Source: Notamacropus eugenii
Lineage: Eukaryota; Chordata; Mammalia; Diprotodontia; Macropodidae
DNA: 64,000 nucleotides
Assembly (NCBI RefSeq): GCF_028372415.1
Contig: NC_092876.1
Span: 64,446,885-64,510,884 of the forward strand
Reading direction: 5' to 3'
Positions 21,325 through 32,792 of the stretch are shown piece by piece (position 1 is the first letter of the stretch; every line of letters begins with the position of its first letter). A program made the translations under genes and the position numbers. The notes beneath the pieces were generated by a model. It saw only the letters and a program-made list of their open reading frames with translations, was not told the origin of the DNA and made no database searches.

Positions 21325-21480
21325 CCCAGATTACTTTGTAATTACTCCGTCTGTACTGTTCAGATATTGTATATACACTTATGTGTACATGCTCCCAGTA
21401 GAACATAAAGGCTTTGAGGTTGAGATTATTTTGTTTTCATGTCTAGTACTCTATAAATATTGAATTGAATTGCAATAGGT
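21325..21480 (+). repeat. L2 LINE 3' end
   Basis: 'attactttgtaattactccg', 'gtagaacataaaggctttga', then the terminal 'attgaattgaattg'. Confidence 0.6.
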
Positions 21481-21781
21481 ACTAGTAATAAAGAAAGCAA
21501 AAATGGAACAGGCTCTGCCCACAAAGAGGTTATATTCTACTGGAAAGAAAATGGTTTATTGAAAGAAGGAAAAAATAAGACAGAAACCCTTGAGTGAATT
21601 AGTCTCATGGGTCCCACAATGATCCCCAGTGACTCATAATGCCTTAGCTGAGGGAGTTTTTCTTGCAGATGCCCCAGGGAACTCTTGTGTATGATTTCTA
21701 GTTGTGTCAGAATTAGAGTGATAATTTCTAACTCTTAAGGACAAAAGTCTTTGGGTGCTGTTTCTATAGATATAGGCACAG

Positions 21782-22036
21782 GCAGCTAGGTGGCACCATG
21801 GAGCACTGGAGTCAGAAAGACCTGAGTTTAAATCCTGCCTCAGACTATTAGCTGTGTGGCCCTGAGAAAAGTCACTTTGCCTCTGCCTGCCTCAGTTTTC
21901 TCATCTGTAAAATGGGGATAATCACAGCACCTACCTATTTCAGTGTTATCATGAAGATCAAATAAAAAAACATAACATAAAATGTTTGTAAACCTTAAAG
22001 TGTAATATAAATGTTAACTGTTACTACTATTATTTA
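21782..22036 (+). repeat. tRNA-headed CORE-SINE, near full length
   Basis: Head 'ggcagctaggtggcaccatg', B-box-like 'gagtttaaatcctg', CORE 'tcatctgtaaaatggggata', then 'ttgtaaaccttaaagtgtaa' and a (tta)-type tail. Confidence 0.85.
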
Positions 22037-22414
22037 ATGGATGCATCAAACAGCATGTAGTTTATAAAAATTCTTATTAAAAATAGTGTCAGATTTTAAT
22101 AATGTTATTGTTAGTATTTCCAGTGATGTGCATCAGATTTCAACATGTCACCCAGAGATCCTCCCATTACTTTACTGTGTTCCTATATTTGGCTCCTGTC
22201 TAGACCACTTCTCCATCCCACTTCTGCAAAACAGCACCTGAACATCTGCTGTCCTTGGCTGTACTTCTCCTTTCTTTACTATGTAAAGGTCAGTCCAAAT
22301 CTGGCTGACTTCATGAGAATGACAGAATTTTTAAAGTGGCAAAGGTCCTCAGAGGCTCCATTGTCTGAGCCACTTTTAATCAGGAATCCTTTGTACAGCA
22401 GTGGCAGCAGCAGA

Positions 22415-22660
22415 ATGGGGTGGGAGAAGCACTATATTTGGAGTTAGAAGATACGGATTCCAATCCTAAGACCAATCCTTCAATAGCTGTATGATGTCGG
22501 GTTGGTCAGATAACCTCTCTGGACCTTGGTTTCTTAATCTGTGAAATGAGGGGTTTGGGTTAGAGAATAAGATCATAGATCCAGAGCTGTAAGAGACCTT
22601 GGGAGTCCAATCCACTCAGTCTATTGATGAGGAAATTAGGGTCTAGAGAGATGATTGCTA
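22415..22660. repeat. Two MIR-like SINE fragments
   Basis: 22415-22565 sense ('gacgg'-type body with 'ttcttaatctgtgaaatgag'); 22566-22660 antisense tail and body ('agatccagagctgtaagaga', 'tgatgaggaaattagggtct'). Confidence 0.5.
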
Positions 22661-22949
22661 AGGTCTCTATATCTAGGATGTTATAAAAAGCTCTGACAAG
22701 TATTATTTGGTCTTTATAAGAAGACACCTTACATGTACTAGGGAAAAATAAAATACTTTTAAAAACCAAAAAGAAAGCACCAGAAAAGGGGAGCTCCCAT
22801 ATTTTAGGATAGCACATTCTCTCTAGACAGCTCGGACTGTTGGAAGGAATAGGTAGCTAGGTGATGACTTAAGAGGGAGGATAACTGGTTAGGAGTTCCT
22901 CTCTGCAAATATTTTTCCTGTCTCCTATGCCTCACAGGTGCCAGAAATT

Positions 22950-23065
22950 TATTTCAATTTAACAAAGATTTATTAGTACTTATTGTCTGCAAGGAATCAT
23001 GATTGGTGTTGGGAAAACAAAGATAATTATGATAGAGACTCTGCTCCCAAGGAACTTGCTATTTA
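22950..23065 (-). repeat. L2 3' end, antisense
   Basis: 'caaagatttattagtactta' and 'cccaaggaacttgctattta'. Confidence 0.5.
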
Positions 23066-23864
23066 ACTGGGGGTGGGGAGGAGGAGAAGAGTCCTTTCTT
23101 ACCATGTGAGTGGGGGTAGCCTACTTCAGTTGGGTGTACAGCCAGAACAGACTGAATCTTTACAAATAGCCAGACTGGGAAAGTCTCTCATTTTCCTGCT
23201 GCATCCAGAAGGTGAAGATTGCACATGGCTTGTCCACAGAATGGATGCCATGAACTGACTTTGGGAGTAGGGAGAGTAGAGTGGCCAGTCTTTGGCCCCA
23301 ACTTCCTACTTCCCTTCCTGGAAGGAATCAAAAGGCTTCCTGGCGGAAAGACAGGGGAATGAGATGCTAGAAACATCTCTTCTTGCCTCCCTGTGACCTA
23401 CATTTAGATGAAGCAGCATATGCAAAGATGAAACAGTACTTACACACATTGCCCTTACAGGTGGTAATCCAGGATTGCCAGAGGCACCTGAAACAGAGAA
23501 GGACAGAAACAGAAACACGCCAGGCCCATTTCTTGGAGCCAAGTTAAAGGAGAGGTTGAGGGGGTGGGGAGGAAGCGGTATCCCCTCTCTCTGTTCAGTT
23601 CATGGTGCTTGAGTTATGGGAGAACTGTATGTGATCGTCACCTTGATGCAAGAAAAGAGCATGCAGAAGAAAGAGACTGTCATTTTCTGGCCACGTTTAA
23701 AGATGCAGCCCATTCTGGCTATGCATCCAATCAAACGAAGTTACTCCCATCCATATAGAGGTAAGATGCCTCCATGTTAGGTGATTTGGGAATGCTCTGA
23801 AGTCCCATTACATCTGTATTCCTTGCACTTGGCACTATTTGTATTTACTCCTAGAGGTAATGTA
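23066..23864. other. Unassigned stretch
   Basis: Several short frames but no recognisable protein, no paired splice sites in a conserved frame and no repeat family. Confidence 0.4.
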
Positions 23865-24102
23865 GTTGTTATTCAATAGTGTCCTACTCTTTGTGACTCT
23901 ATGGATCATATTGTTCATGGGGTTTTCTTGGTAAAGATACTGGAGTGGTTTGCCCTTGCCTTCTTCAGTGGATTAAGGTATACAGAGGTTAAGTGACTTT
24001 CCCAGGTCACACTGCTCATAGTAAGTGTCTGAGGCCAGATTTGAACTCAGATTGGAACTTCCTGACTTCAGACTCATTGCACTATTCACTGAACCACCTT
24101 TA
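23865..24102 (-). repeat. MAR1-like CORE-SINE, antisense
   Basis: 'catggggttttcttggtaaa', 'tgaggccagatttgaactca', head 'ttcactgaaccacctt'. Confidence 0.75.
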
Positions 24103-24106
24103 TTCA

Positions 24107-24640
24107 GGAAGGACTAGCACCTCTGGTGTGAGGTCTGACCAAGCCTTTTTCAGGGCTGCTTACCCACCTTTGCTATCCACCTGTCATCTAACTCTTACCG
24201 GTGGTTCCAGGAAGCTATAATGTGCACTGTAGTCAGACCCCAGTAAAACCATCTCAGCAGATGGGCTAAACCAGGTTTGGGGTGACCAACAGACCTCAAT
24301 ACCCATTGATGAGTTAGGGATATGTCTATCCCAAGCAGATGAAGACTTCCCCTGGCAGAATGGGCAGATGAGAATAATTTGTTCTAGTGGCCATGAAGGT
24401 GGCTGAAGCAGGAGCTGTGGAACCTTAACACTTGGTCAGACATCAAAGATGCCAAGGTTATCTGCTGCATCCTGGGCCATTGCCAGTCATCTTGCCTTTT
24501 GTCTTACCACTGTTCTTTGATAACTCTGGGAGAGAGATTGATTATTTTGCACAATCCAATCCAATCCATGAACAAGTCAAGTCATCCCTCCATGATGCCA
24601 TTGGTCCCTTCAAAAATGAAGGACAAGCAACAACTCATCA
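24107..24640 (+). repeat. About 534-bp non-autonomous element with RTE-like tail
   Basis: Sister copy of 17757-18372 through most of its length; ends 'aaaatgaaggacaagcaaca'. Confidence 0.75.
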
Positions 24641-24644
24641 CTGT

Positions 24645-25140
24645 CAGTTGCATGATAATATTCTATCATTTCAATGTACCTTGATTCATTCGACTGTTCC
24701 CCTATTGGACGACTTTTAGTTTGCTCCTCATTTGTTTATTTGATTTGCAACTGCATATAATGATGCTTAAAATATTTAACTTTCCTTTAAAAAAAGTTTC
24801 CAGGTATATTCCCAACAATGGAATTATTGGGTGAAAGGGCATGGATGTTTTTGAGTAACTTCTGCTGCAAACTGTTAGATTGTTCTCCAAAAAAAAATTC
24901 TGCAAGCTTGTCACTTCACCAGCAATGAATTACTTCTTTAGGATTCTGCCAGCATTTCATTTTATTGCTTTTAATTAATTTTACCCATTTGACAGACTGC
25001 AAGGGGATGCCTCAGAGTTACTTTAATTTTGCTGTCTTTGAGGATGAGTACAGTTAGCCATTTTTCAAGTGATTATTGATAATTTATGTTTCCTCATTTG
25101 GAAATTGTCCATATCCTTTGTTTATTATGGAGTTTATGTT
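24645..25140 (-). repeat. L1 LINE fragment, antisense
   Basis: 'ggaattattgggtgaaaggg', 'cttcaccagcaatgaatta' and 'acccatttgacagactgca' are antisense marsupial L1 ORF2/3' sequence in the right order. Confidence 0.7.
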
Positions 25141-25291
25141 ATTCTGTTTTCAATTATAACTGATGAAGAATTATAATTCAATTACTTTTTCATTACAGTG
25201 CAATAACAGGGCCAGTGAGTTGACTTGGGAGCTCCAGTAAGGATGCTTTTTCCAGGACAGGCCATTTAGACTCTTAGAGCATTTGCCTAGA

Positions 25292-25443
25292 GCAGTGGGG
25301 TCAAACTCAAGTAGAAACAGATCCTATAGTACACTGACTTGGACAACCGCAAATTAACATTATTTATGTTATATTGTATTTTTACTAATTTTGTTCAATA
25401 TCTCCCAATTGCATTCTAATCTGGTTTGGATGCGTCTGGGGGT
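25292..25443 (+). repeat. hAT-like DNA transposon, truncated at the right
   Basis: Begins 'cagtggggtcaaactcaagt', a hAT-type terminus; the interior 'aattaacattatttatgtta' and 'caattgcattctaatctggt' is familiar from marsupial hAT elements. The right terminal repeat is missing. Confidence 0.55.
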
Positions 25444-26034
25444 TGACTTGCAGGCAACGAGATGATTCCATCCTGTGCCTGACTCCTGATGATTCAGTCT
25501 CTGCCTCCAGCTGATGGAGAGATGATGTCATCCGACACTGATGTCAAGAGGGGAAGTCTGACATCCTTCAAGACTCTCTGAAGTTGGAAGGCCTTCTCTG
25601 GGTAAAGCAGACGAGGGAGGAAGTCTAGCCAAAGGCCAGGCTTCTCTTTCCCACATGCCTGATGCTTCCTTGTCAGTGAGCTAGAAAGCCGTACACTCCA
25701 GTTTGTAGGAAAGCTTCCATTTAGCTAACTTGATGCTTTTATACAGGACTCAGGAGGCACAACACAGTCGAAGTAGACCTCTTGTCTAGCATCATTTTGT
25801 TTCATCAAATGACTTTCCAAGACTTCTTGCACTTAGTCCAAGGTCTATAAGTGACTGATTATAGAGGTGTGTACTCACCTAGTTAGGACATCAAGGTTGA
25901 AATAGGGTGGGGTATTTTCAATCCCACTTTTAAAATGAATAGGATCTTAGGTTTAGAGCTAAAAGAGATCTTAGGGGTCATTGAGTATTGTACAAGAAAC
26001 ATCCAGGAACCCCAATGTCCCTGGAACTTATGAA
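25444..26034. other. Mostly unassigned; MIR-like tail at 25930-25985
   Basis: No gene seen. 'ggtttagagctaaaagagat' near 25951 is the antisense SINE tail. Confidence 0.4.
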
Positions 26035-27200
26035 GATGTGGATGGGGTTAACATATAAGAAGAGACTGGAAAGGTAGAGAGGGAACAGATTATGAAGGGC
26101 TTTAGCTATCAGAGGATTTTGTGTTTGGTCCTGGAGATAATGGGGAGCCATGGTGGTTATTGACTAGGGGGAGTGACACAGCCAGGCTGTAATTTAGGAA
26201 GATCGTTTTGGTCATGGAATGGAGGGAGATCTGGAGTGGGAAGAAATTTGAGTCAGGGAGAGCCACCAGCAGGCTAGTACAATGGTCCACGTGTGAGGTG
26301 ATGAGAACTTGTACCAGAGTGCAGAAGAGATGGAGGCAAGAGTTGTCATGAAGGTAGAATTGATGGGACTTTGCAACTGATTGGATATGAGGTGAGAAAG
26401 GCTGAGCAGGTGAAGATGACATCTAAGTTGTGAGCCTGGTGGTGCTCTGGATAGGACATGTGAATTCAGGAAAGGGGAAAGGTTTTAAAGGAAAGATAAG
26501 GAGTCCAGTTTTGGACAAGTTGAGTAGATTCAAAGCAGAACTGGAACTAGATCCCATGTCCTGGCTCATAGGATCATGTTGCTGTCATCATAACTCTAGA
26601 GCTAGAAGGATATTCAGAGGCCATATAGTCCAGCACCCCCATTTTATAGGAAACTGAAGCACATAGAGGGAAAATAACTTTAAGATGTCTATAGGACATC
26701 TAGTTCAAGATTCCAATAGGTCATGGGAGATGTGAAAATGGAGGTCAGGAGAGAAGAATAGAGAGATCCAAGAACCACCTATCATGATAGATGTACTAAT
26801 TAAATCCATGGGAGCTGATGCAATTTCCAAGTGAAGTATTATAGACAGAGAAGAGCACCTAGGACAGTACCTTGGGGGACACCCACAGTTGGCAGGTGAT
26901 ACCTGGATGAAAATCCAGGAAAGGAGAACAAGTAGTAGTCAGAGAGACAGGAGAAGCAGAGACAGAGCAGTGTCATAGAGAGAGAATAGAACATGAGGGA
27001 GAAAAGGGTTAAGAAGGAGGATGACTGAGAAAAGGATAGTAAAGCTGGTACTTAAGACATCATTGGGACCTTTGGAGAGAATAGTCTTGGTTGAATGAGA
27101 GAGTTTAGACAAGAGTGTGGGAAGTGGAAGTGGAGATACCAGATGGGTTCTCAGGAGTTGTTACAAAAGGGATCAGAAGCTAATGGCTGGATCAAATGAG
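26035..27200 (-). repeat. L2 LINE, antisense, 1.1 kb
   Basis: The minus-strand frame at 26102-26422 reads FSPHIQSVAKSHQFYLHDNS and later LVQVLITSHVDHCTSLLVAL, clear L2 RT C-terminal wording. The antisense form of GVPQG is seen at about 26870 ('accttgggggacacccacag'). A SINE interrupts it at 26562-26690. Confidence 0.85.
26562..26690 (-). repeat. MIR-like SINE within the L2, antisense
   Basis: 'ctctagagctagaaggatat', 'ccatatagtccagcaccccc', 'ataggaaactgaagcaca'. Confidence 0.65.
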
Positions 27201-27219
27201 GGATTTACAAGTATAGAAG

Positions 27220-27432
27220 AGATATGTGGTTTTCCCTTTTGTTCTGATTCTTCTTTCACAACATGAATATTGTGAAAATATATTTACTATGACTGTACAT
27301 ATATAGCCTATAACTGATTGCATGCCATCTTGGGGAGGGGGGAGGCAAGAGAGGGGGGAAATTTAGAACTCATCTTCTAAAAGTGAATGTTGAAAGCTAA
27401 AAATAAACAAATAAATTAATAAAAAATCAATT
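27220..27432 (+). repeat. L1 LINE 3' UTR end
   Basis: 'gttctgattcttctttcaca', 'gtgaatgttgaaagctaaaa' and AATAAA followed by an A-rich tail. Confidence 0.75.
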
Positions 27433-28399
27433 TTAAGTGGCTATCTTAGAAGATTCCACTATAAATAGAACAGAAGCTTGAGTAAATACTCTAGAATTCC
27501 TTTTTTCCAGGACTTTTATGCCTCCTGTGGAACTTGTTCACTTTTAACAAACATGTTAAAATATATCAATGGAAGCATGCACTTTTTTGTAGGAATCATG
27601 AATTATATACCCTTTTTGAATCCACTTTCTCCATCCCTATTACCTATCTTAATACCAAGCTCATTGGATTGTAAAAAAAAAAAAAAAGAATAGAGGAGAC
27701 ATGGGTGTATTTTTAGGCAGAAGGGAAACAGCCCTTTAGACAGAAAGCAATTATTTAGGGAGAGTGTGGATGATACAAGGGAAGACAGGATGGAACGTGA
27801 TGATGTGGGCATACATAGTGCCTTGGATAATGCTTCAGATAAATGCATAGATACTAATGTGAAATTTCTAGAATTAGTCGGAAATTTATTTTCCTTATGT
27901 CCTTAATACCAGCTCCTTGTCTCTGAAACCATTTGACCTACCAGAGAGACTTGTGGAAAACCTGGCATCTCTCCCGAACATAACTGTTTATTTGCCTATC
28001 AACCCAAATCGGGGAACACCAGAAGAAGAGATTCTCTCCACTCATTTGTTTTTTTCCATTCCTGGAACTTAGACTCTCTCCACTCTGGGTAGACTTCAAC
28101 ATGTCTCTCACAGGCTTCAGCCAAGTCTCTGCCTTCCATGATACATCTGGGAAGTGTTGATTTAGAGACTATTTTTTTCCCCTTGTAAATGTTACTACCC
28201 AGCTTTGCTTTAAGTAGATTTTCAATGTGATTTGCATTGAGTTACTTGGAGCTTTTCAGGTATTTAAGGCATCTGGTTTTTCAAAAATTTTGGGTCCCAA
28301 GGGTGCAGTGAAAGCTATAACTGGCTCATGATCAGTCTTTTTGGATTAGGAGATGATGCTTTAGAGGATCAGCCTGTAACTGGCAGAAATACCTCATTT
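27433..28399. other. Unassigned stretch with an A-run at 27673
   Basis: No gene seen. 27600-27690 may be an old L2 3' end fragment. Confidence 0.4.
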
Positions 28400-28735
28400 G
28401 TATACAATGCTTTAGGGCTCATGAAAAGTTTCACATTCATGAGTTCTTTTGAACTTCCCAATAACCTTGTGAGGTCAGGAAGGGCAGGAATTTTTCTTTA
28501 ACCTCATGTTACAGATGAGGAAACTGAGAGCCCAAAGTACTAGCCTGGTGCAGTGTGGCACAGTAAAGTCAGAGACCTTGGATTCAAATCTTGCCTCTGA
28601 GGCTACCTATGAGACCCTAAGTAAGTCACTTTCCCTCTTTGTGCCTCTGTTTCCTCCTCTGTAAAATGAGAGAGGGTTGTATGAGATGACCTCTGAGTCC
28701 CCTTCCAATTCTAGAATTATGATCTGATGATATTA
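28400..28735. repeat. Two MIR-like SINEs
   Basis: 28400-28540 antisense ('acagatgaggaaactgagag'); 28545-28735 sense ('ttggattcaaatcttgcctc', 'gtttcctcctctgtaaaatg'). Confidence 0.65.
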
Positions 28736-28849
28736 ACATGATCCTGTGAACCAGGAGACTTGGGTTCTAGTCCTAGTTGTTTCTGTGAATCTACTCACCT
28801 AGCGATTCCCATCACACATTCCATGTTTTGGCAAAGTTAGAAAGCTCAC

Positions 28850-29215
28850 TACTCCTTGTTTTCTGTGCCTTTGCTCCTCTCCATCCCTTGTCCTTGGAAT
28901 GAACTCCCTTATTTTCAGCAGTTGAGATTGTTCCTACAGAATCTAGCTCAGATAGCACCTCCTCCAGGAAACCTTTCTTGATTCTCCCCAGGGCAAGTGA
29001 AGTGTGCTCTCACTTCTTACAAGTCTCCTACTACCTGGCCCTGGCCTCTCCTTTGTACTTATTTCCCTCCACCTTGGGTTTAAACCATACTTTACATTCC
29101 TTTAAGTCAACCATCCAGAAGACCATCTGATCATCTGCCCTGCCACTGCTTGTCCCATCACCACCCTGGCCAGTCCTCTCTTCTACCTCTTCCTCTTAGC
29201 ACAATAGGGTATTGA
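28850..29215 (+). repeat. L2 LINE 3' end
   Basis: 'cttggaatgaactcccttat', 'ctcagatagcacctcctcca', 'aacctttcttgattctcccc'. Confidence 0.65.
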
Positions 29216-29329
29216 TTGATACTAGACCTGTGATTTCATGGGCATGGGGAACTCCCAAATGAGACAACTCTCTTTACCAATGCAGATTGGCATATTTTCT
29301 TCAGCTTACCATCTTATAGAGTTCATTAG

Positions 29330-29407
29330 AGGGCTAAGAGGTTTAGTGACTTACCCATGGTCACACAGACCAATTAGGGGCAGGACTTGAACCAACCCAA
29401 GCCTTCC
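29330..29407 (-). repeat. MIR-like SINE fragment, antisense
   Basis: 'acttacccatggtcacacag' and 'caggacttgaaccaa'. Confidence 0.5.
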
Positions 29408-30395
29408 TGATTATTTTTAAAAAATTGATTAATTTTTAATTTTCAACATTCACTTTTATAAGAGTTTGAGTTCTAAGATTTTCCCCTTTCCTGCCCTCTC
29501 CTCTCCCCAATATATAGATTATATATTGATATAGATTATACATGTACAATCATATTAAACATATTTCTATATTAGACATATTATAAAGAAGAATCAGAAC
29601 CAAAGGGAAAAACCACAAGAAAAAAAAAAGAGAAAATAGTGTGTTTTGGTCTGCATTCAGACTCCATACTTCTTTCTCTGGATGTGGATAGCATTTTCCA
29701 TCTTTAGTTTTGGAATTATCTTAGATCCTTGTGTTGCTGAGAAGAGCCAAGTCTATCAAAGTTGGTCATCGCACAAAGTTGCTGTTACAATGTTGCAATG
29801 TTCTCCTGGTTCTGCTCATTTCACTCAGTGTCAGTTCATGTAAGTCTTTCCAGGTTTTTCTGAAGTCAGCCTCCTCATCATTTCTTATAGCACAATAGTA
29901 TTAGATTATATTCATATACCACAACTTGTTCAGCCATTTCTCAATTGATGGGCATCCCCTCAAATTCTAATTCTTTGCTACCACAAAAAGAGCTGCTATA
30001 AATATTTTTGTACATGTGGGTCTTTTCCCCATTTTTGTGATCTCTTTGGGATGCAGACCTAAAAGTGGTATTGGTGGGTCCAAGGGGATGCAGTTTTATG
30101 GCTTTTTGGTCATAGTTGCAATTTGCTCTCCAGAATGGTTGGATCAGTTCACAACTCCACTAACAATGAATTAGTGTTCCAATTTTCTCACATCTTCTCT
30201 GACATTTGTCATTTTCCTGTTTTTTCATGTTAGACAATCAGATAGGTGTAATGTGGTACCTTAGAGTTGTTTTAATTTACACTTCTCTAATCAATAGTGA
30301 TTTAGGACACCTTTTTATATGACTATAGATAGCTTTAGTTTCTTCATCTGAAAACTGCCTGTTCATATCCTTTGACCATTTATCAGTTGGGGAAA
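29408..30395 (-). repeat. L1 LINE 3' end (ORF2 C-terminus and 3' UTR), antisense, about 1 kb
   Basis: The plus strand reads the reverse of a marsupial L1: tail side at 29408-29480, then 'aaagttggtcatcgcacaaa', 'tcaattgatgggcatcccct', 'ggtcttttccccatttttgt', 'ctccagaatggttggatcag' and 'gacaatcagataggtgtaat'. The piece at 37160-37395 overlaps the same L1 region in sense. Confidence 0.85.
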
Positions 30396-30689
30396 CTTTC
30401 CTTATTCTAAGGCCAGTTCTCTACCAACTGCTCCACAAATAATATTAACATTACTTCTGGAAAGGATATGTCAGTTGACTGTCTCATGGGCCCCACTACT
30501 GCCCAAATTGCTTTCTCCAGTTTCCCTTTATATGTTATCTATCAACTCTGCCAGGCGGGCCCGAGGCAAGACAATTTTTTCTCTTCTCTTGTTTCTCCTT
30601 CAGAATCCAGTATAGGGATGGAGATGTACTAGGTACCCTACATTCTTTTGATGATGGTGAGCCTTAAATGTCAAGGATAATTATTATTC

Positions 30690-31190
30690 AAGGATGGCTT
30701 AATGGAAGAGGCAGTTTGTCCCAGTGGAAAGAGCACTGGATCTGTGGTCATAAGAGACCTGAGTTTGAATTGTACTGGCTAAACCCATGCCTGGAGTGTA
30801 CTCCAGCATCACCTTTGCCTTTCAGAATGCCTGATTTCCTTCAAGTCTTTACTAGGGAGCCACCTTTGGAGGCTTTTTCTGATAAACCCTCCCCACGTAC
30901 TAGTGGTCTCCTTCCCAGAATTACTTTGTACTCATTTTGTGTATAATATGTATTTATACAATACAAACATGCATAGACTGCATATATTAATGCATGTATA
31001 CACATGGATATGCGTAAAACTTTTGCTTAGCCCAGAGTCTAGCACATAGAAGGTCCCCAATAAAAATACTTGCTGATGGATGGGTTGAATCCTGCCTGCA
31101 ACACTTAACTTACCATATGACCATATGCATGTCATAAAACTCCTTTGAGCCATAGCTTTTTAATCTTTAAAGTAGAAGTAATGGTTTTCA
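30690..31190 (+). repeat. SINE split by an L2 3' end (30785-31080)
   Basis: SINE head 'gaaagagcactggatctgtg' stops near 30780 and the SINE resumes near 31085 ('atcctgcctgcaacacttaa'). Between them is sense L2 3' UTR ('ccagagtctagcacataga'). Confidence 0.55.
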
Positions 31191-31310
31191 ATTCAATTCA
31201 ATTAGCATTTATTAAGTGCCTACTGAGTGCTAGTACTAGAGATACCAATAAGAAAAAGGGACCATCCTTGCCCTAAAGGAGATTATAGTCTAGTGTGTGT
31301 GGGGAAGATA
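31185..31310 (-). repeat. L2 3' end, antisense
   Basis: 'tagcatttattaagtgccta', 'aaaggagattatagtctagt'. Confidence 0.6.
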
Positions 31311-31664
31311 CCACACAAAAGGAAGCTGAAAAGCAGACTGGGGGGATCCAAGGAGTGCCTGGGATATAGTACCAGTACTTGATATTCCATTGAGTCAAAA
31401 CCTAGCAAAGCTACTGATAGAGAATGGGGCTATCTGGAAGTTTGTGAGCCCTCTATAAAGGAAAGCTTTGGGAAAGTTTAGTACTTTATCCTCCAGTTCT
31501 CTAAATGGAGGAGAGAGGTAAGTGAGGGTAACTTGAGAATGTATAGTGGTCTGAATTTGGGTGAGACATTTCTCCTCTCTGGGCCTCAGTGTTCCCATCT
31601 GTAAAACAGGACCTCATAGGATTATTGTGATGATCAAGTGTGGTCACTACTGCCCTCTTGCTTC

Positions 31665-31997
31665 CGTGTGTGTGTGTGTGTGTATGTTCGTCCTTTGTTG
31701 CTGAAGAAGACCATGCCATCAGAGAAATAATGACATGACTTTCACTTAACTTTGTTTTAAGCGAGGGAGGGTTGTACAGGTTATCAGCCTCACTTCTCCT
31801 CCAGAGCCTTCTGAATCCAGTGACCAGATATTCATCAGGATGACTGGACATGACCTAGGATGAGGCAGTTGGGGTTAAGTGACTTGCCCAAGGTCACACA
31901 ACTAGTGCGTATCAAGTGTCTGAGGTGAGATTTGAACTCAGGTCCTCCTGACTCCTGCACTGGTGCTCTATCCACTGCACCACCTAGCTGCCCCTGC
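31665..31997 (-). repeat. Full-length tRNA-headed SINE with RTE-like tail
   Basis: On the minus strand it starts with the tRNA-like head ('ggggcagctaggtggtgcag' at the right end, A/B-box region with 'gagttcaaatctc'). It passes through 'ccagtcatcctgatgaatat' and ends with 'ggtcttcttcagcaacaaag'. The head matches the MAR1-like SINEs and the tail matches the LINE-type tails, so both modules are joined in one element. A (GT)n run abuts the tail. Confidence 0.8.
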
Positions 31998-32118
31998 TTC
32001 CCTCTAGTTTCCATAGACTCAACATCTGCTCTGTAATTGGAGGGATAATATGGGGCACCTTCTCACCAGAATTCAAAGTGACTGTGTGAGATTAAGTCTG
32101 CCTTTACGGGGGGCGGAG

Positions 32119-32130
32119 CCAAGATGGCGG
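32119..32130 (+). promoter_or_regulatory. YY1-type motif at the 5' end of the HAL1-like element
   Basis: CCAAGATGGCGG lies about 12 bp from the element start, the position and sequence of the YY1 site that sets the start of L1 transcription in placentals. Function here is inferred. Confidence 0.5.
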
Positions 32131-32792
32131 AGTAGAAAGACGCACATACACATAGCTCCAAACCCACAACCCATAGAACATCTACAAAGAAGTAACTCAC
32201 GGCGAATTCTGCACCCAGAGGCCACAGAACATTGGAGCGAGGGAGATTTCTGTTCTGGAGAGACCTGCAAACCTCTCGCAAAAGGTCCTTCGCACTGCGG
32301 ACTGGGCGCCGGGACTGGGAGCTGAGTACAGCCCTGCCGTGGCTGAGGCACTGAGAGGAAAAGATCCGAGCGGGCTTCAGGGACGGGATCTCCAGCGGCC
32401 ACACGGGTCCCTCCACCCACAGGTGACAGGGGTCGGTGAGAGGGTCTCTTTGGCAGGTCGAGAGGGGAGTGGGGTGCCCCCATAACTCAGGCCCCCTCGG
32501 GAGGCAACAGCGGAGGCGGGAGCAGACCAGGGCTCCCCAAGCAGGCAGGAGCCCAGATCCATTGTTGAAGGTCTCTGCATAAACCCCCTGAGGGAACTGA
32601 GCCTGTGAAGCGGCCCTGCCCCGACCTGAGCACCTGAACTTAATCTCACACTGAACAGCAGCCCTGCCCCGCCCAAAGCACTGAGGCTGGGAAGCAGCAT
32701 TTGATTCTCAGACCCCAAGCGTGGGCTGGGAGGATCCGGAGGCGAGGTGGGTGTGAGGAGAATATTCAGAGCTCAAGTCGCTGGCTGGGAAA

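Noticed and set aside
23060-23760. Possible unique-sequence exons in a repeat-poor stretch
   Set aside because: Short frames on both strands have no recognisable protein and no consistent splice sites.
32063-32718. Several overlapping frames of 90-136 codons on the minus strand
   Set aside because: They lie in the GC-rich 5' UTR of the half-L1, where stops are rare by composition; no homology recognised.
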